7,523 nucleotides of DNA from Thermoanaerobaculia bacterium (GTDB lineage: Bacteria > Acidobacteriota > Thermoanaerobaculia > Multivoradales > UBA5704), in NCBI GenBank assembly GCA_030150965.1, contig JASLEW010000882.1, positions 1 through 7,523 of the forward strand, written 5' to 3'. Within the stretch, counting starts at the first letter, position 1, and every line of letters starts with the position of its first letter. Below the pieces are notes generated by a model, which searched no databases, had not been told where the DNA came from, and saw nothing but the letters and a program-made list of their open reading frames with translations. Position numbers and translations under genes: made by a program. Shown here piece after piece: positions 5,873-7,523 of the stretch.

Positions 5873-6090
5873 CGGTGGTTCTTGCGATCCCAGGCTCGGC
5901 ACGCTGCACGCAGGCGCGCCGCCCTCTGACCCATGCTACTACCTTGGACGGAAGGAAGGAACGCTTCGTGCGCCTCAGGCGAGCCGTCGCGCCCGCGCGC
6001 GGGCCGGCCCACCGTCCTCCCGATGTGCTCCCGGTCCCCGCTGTCCGCATGGATGAACACGTTACCGCAGCAGCGAGGTACCATACCCGC

Positions 6091-6927
6091 ATGACGACTC
6101 TTACCGACTCATCATCGCGACTGACATATGCGAGCTATTTGAAAGTACCGCAGCTCCTGTCGCTCCAGCGCGAGCTGTCACAGCCCGCGCATCACGACGA
6201 GCTGCTGTTCATCGTCAGCCATCAGGTTTATGAGCTGTGGTTCAAGCAGGCGCTGCACGAGCTCGACGCCATCTGCGGCTGGCTGGACCGCGACCAGCCG
6301 CTGCGCGCCTCGCAGCTGTTCAACCGCCTGCACGCCATCCTCAACCTGCTGATCGAGCAGATCCCGCTGCTCGAGACCATGTTCGCCGTCGACTTCGCCC
6401 AGTTCCGCGACCACCTGCGGCCGGCGAGCGGCTTCCAATCGGTGCAGTTCCGCCGCCTGGAGTTCCTCTGCGGTGCCAAGAACCCGCGCCTGGTCGCCCT
6501 GGTCGGCGAGGACGAGGCGTCGCGGCGCGAGCTGGAGCAGGCGCTCGCCGAGCCCACCCTGTACGACCATTTCCTGCGCCACCTGGCGCGCTGCGGCCAC
6601 CCCATCCCGGCCGCCGTCCTGGAGCGCGACGTGAGCCAGCCGTACCAGCCCGACGACGGCGTCACCGACGCCCTGGTCGGTCTCTACGAGGCGGCCGAGA
6701 GCCACTACCCGCAGTTTCTCCTGGCCGAGCACCTGCTGCAGCTCGACGAGCGCTTCGCCATCTGGCGCTTCCACCACGTCAAGATGGTCGAGCGCATGAT
6801 CGGCGGCCGGACTGGCACCGGCGGCTCCTCCGGCGCCAGGTACCTGACGTCCACCGTGGCGCAGCGCTTCTTCCCCGAGATCTGGCTGGTGCGCGACCGC
6901 CTCACCTCGGGCTACGGCGCCGGCTGA
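6091..6927 (+). CDS. kynA: tryptophan 2,3-dioxygenase
   Basis: This heme enzyme oxidises L-tryptophan to N-formylkynurenine, the first step of the kynurenine pathway, in the cytosol as a homotetramer. The 278-residue length is typical of bacterial enzymes. The start at 6091 puts the conserved LTYASYLKVPQLLSLQ at residues 11-26. GAGG at 6075-6078 is 12 bases upstream, rather far, and an in-frame ATG at 6049 has no ribosome binding site. Key residues are present: Phe40 and His44 in FIVSHQVYELW, Arg106, SGFQSVQFRRLEF (113-125), the axial heme ligand His229 in WRFHHVKMVERMIG, and Thr243 in RTGTGGSSGARYL. These are each shifted by 11 from Phe51, His55, Arg117, His240 and Thr254 of the Xanthomonas campestris enzyme (numbering from memory). 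Phe102 stands where that enzyme has Tyr113. No kynureninase or formamidase gene lies within the window. The gene converges on the purine nucleoside phosphorylase gene across 60 bases without a convincing terminator. Confidence 0.95.
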   Translation: MTTLTDSSSRLTYASYLKVPQLLSLQRELSQPAHHDELLFIVSHQVYELWFKQALHELDAICGWLDRDQPLRASQLFNRLHAILNLLIEQIPLLETMFAVDFAQFRDHLRPASGFQSVQFRRLEFLCGAKNPRLVALVGEDEASRRELEQALAEPTLYDHFLRHLARCGHPIPAAVLERDVSQPYQPDDGVTDALVGLYEAAESHYPQFLLAEHLLQLDERFAIWRFHHVKMVERMIGGRTGTGGSSGARYLTSTVAQRFFPEIWLVRDRLTSGYGAG

Positions 6928-6987
6928 GGACCGGCCGGGGGCCTGCCGCGGCACGAGCGCGCGCCGGCTTCCGGCCCCGCCTTCCCG

Positions 6988-7523
6988 TCAGCCGCCGCCT
7001 TCGCCCAGCAGCTCCTCGGCGGCGAGGAGCGCCGCGAGCAGCCGCCGCAGCCGGTCGCCGCCCGCCGCGGCGGCGGCCAGCACCTCCCCGTGACCGAGCG
7101 GCCCTGCGGCCAGCCCCGCCGCCGGGTTGGCCACCAGCGACAGGCAGAGGCACCGCATCCCCATCTGGTGGCCGGCGATCACCTCCAGCACCGTGGACAT
7201 CCCGGTCACGTCGCCGCCCAGCGCGCGCAGCATGCGCACCTCGGCCGGCGTCTCGTAGCTCGGCCCAAGGAGGCCGGCGTAGACCCCCTCGGCGAGCGCC
7301 GTCCCCTGCTCGCCGGCCAGCCGCGCGGCGAGCCGCCGCAGCGCCGGATCGTAGGCCGCCGTCATGTCGGGGAAGCGCGGCCCCCACTCCGGCGGCAGCT
7401 GCCCGCGCAGCGGGTTGAGGCCGGAGAGGTTGAGATGATCGCGGATCAGCACCAGGTCGCCCGGCCGCCGCTCCGCGCCCAGGCCGCCGCTGGCGTTGGT
7501 GAGGATGAGCACCCGCGCCCCGA
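6988..7523 (-). CDS. purine nucleoside phosphorylase, class I trimeric type (5' partial)
   Basis: The gene runs off the window end, and about 177 C-terminal residues are visible. A GTG at 7512 is internal: the preceding codons (Gly-Ala-Arg) continue the family pattern Gly-Ala-Arg-Val-Leu-Ile-Leu-Thr-Asn-Ala-Ser-Gly-Gly-Leu. The enzyme splits inosine, guanosine or their deoxy forms with phosphate into the free base and (deoxy)ribose-1-phosphate. Diagnostic motifs include LILTNASGGL, IRDHLNLSGLNPL, EGVYAGLLGPSYETPAEVRMLRALGGDVTGMSTVLEV, and CLSLVANPAAGL. The Tyr-Glu of PSYETPAE corresponds to Phe200-Glu201 of human PNP and the Asn of VANPAAGL to Asn243; a His in GHGEVL corresponds to His257 (numbering from memory). 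Which bases it prefers, and whether it is a methylthioadenosine phosphorylase paralogue, cannot be settled without the N-terminus. The Glu and Asn favour 6-oxopurines. With the HPRT at 2237-3205 it would complete salvage of inosine and guanosine to IMP and GMP. Confidence 0.92.
   Translation of the reverse strand, partial: GARVLILTNASGGLGAERRPGDLVLIRDHLNLSGLNPLRGQLPPEWGPRFPDMTAAYDPALRRLAARLAGEQGTALAEGVYAGLLGPSYETPAEVRMLRALGGDVTGMSTVLEVIAGHQMGMRCLCLSLVANPAAGLAAGPLGHGEVLAAAAAGGDRLRRLLAALLAAEELLGEGGG

Noticed and set aside
5635..6090. Upstream extension of the tryptophan dioxygenase frame, including an ATG at 6049
   Set aside because: The added sequence overlaps the opposing Uma2 gene and its leader, has no dioxygenase similarity, and the ATG at 6049 lacks a ribosome binding site.
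5841..6092. 84-residue N-terminal extension of the Uma2 gene starting at 6092
   Set aside because: The extension is Arg/Ser/Gly-rich and unlike Uma2 proteins. The ATG at 5840 gives the normal family N-terminus.
6928..6987. Possible terminator hairpins between the dioxygenase and phosphorylase genes
   Set aside because: Only 5-6-bp GC stems without T-runs are present, no more than expected by chance in this composition.

Overview
This is a very GC-rich (by eye about 70% or more) bacterial chromosomal window of housekeeping and metabolic genes. Almost every gene has a long spurious ORF on the opposite strand, as expected at this base composition. The taxon cannot be fixed from the sequence. 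The mix of high GC, Shine-Dalgarno starts, a Uma2-family protein, a bacterial tryptophan 2,3-dioxygenase and a MITE-like palindrome would suit Acidobacteriota, Myxococcota or a high-GC proteobacterium; this is inference.

Layout, left to right. (1) The 3' end of an unrecognised plus-strand gene (to 526) whose last ~85 residues weakly resemble the helix-hairpin-helix lyase domain of X-family DNA polymerases. (2) A plus-strand low-specificity L-threonine aldolase (675-1880) with an unusual Ala/Gly/Pro-rich insertion. (3) A 356-base gap holding a 186-bp palindromic, MITE-like element with perfect 17-bp terminal inverted repeats. (4) A minus-strand ORF (2237-3205) that joins a complete hypoxanthine phosphoribosyltransferase to a complete RidA imine deaminase in one frame. 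A very strong ribosome binding site sits just before the RidA part. (5) A divergent intergenic region of about 345 bases with a second structured inverted repeat (19-bp arms), a 10-bp-period tandem repeat and a plausible promoter. (6) A plus-strand 537-residue all-helical protein of unknown function (3551-5164). (7) A minus-strand Uma2-family (PD-(D/E)XK-like) protein (5241-5840), converging on the previous gene across stem-loops. (8) A plus-strand tryptophan 2,3-dioxygenase (6091-6927). (9) The 3' part of a minus-strand purine nucleoside phosphorylase (6988 to the window end).

Two themes connect the genes. HPRT and purine nucleoside phosphorylase are consecutive steps of purine salvage: nucleoside to free base to nucleotide. 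Threonine aldolase, RidA and tryptophan dioxygenase belong to amino-acid breakdown, and RidA clears reactive imines made by PLP enzymes. No multi-gene operon is visible, because most neighbours are divergent or convergent. The most notable points are the HPRT-RidA in-frame junction with its internal start signal, the two inverted-repeat elements and the unknown helical protein. I see no CRISPR array, tRNA, rRNA, prophage or obvious new defence system.
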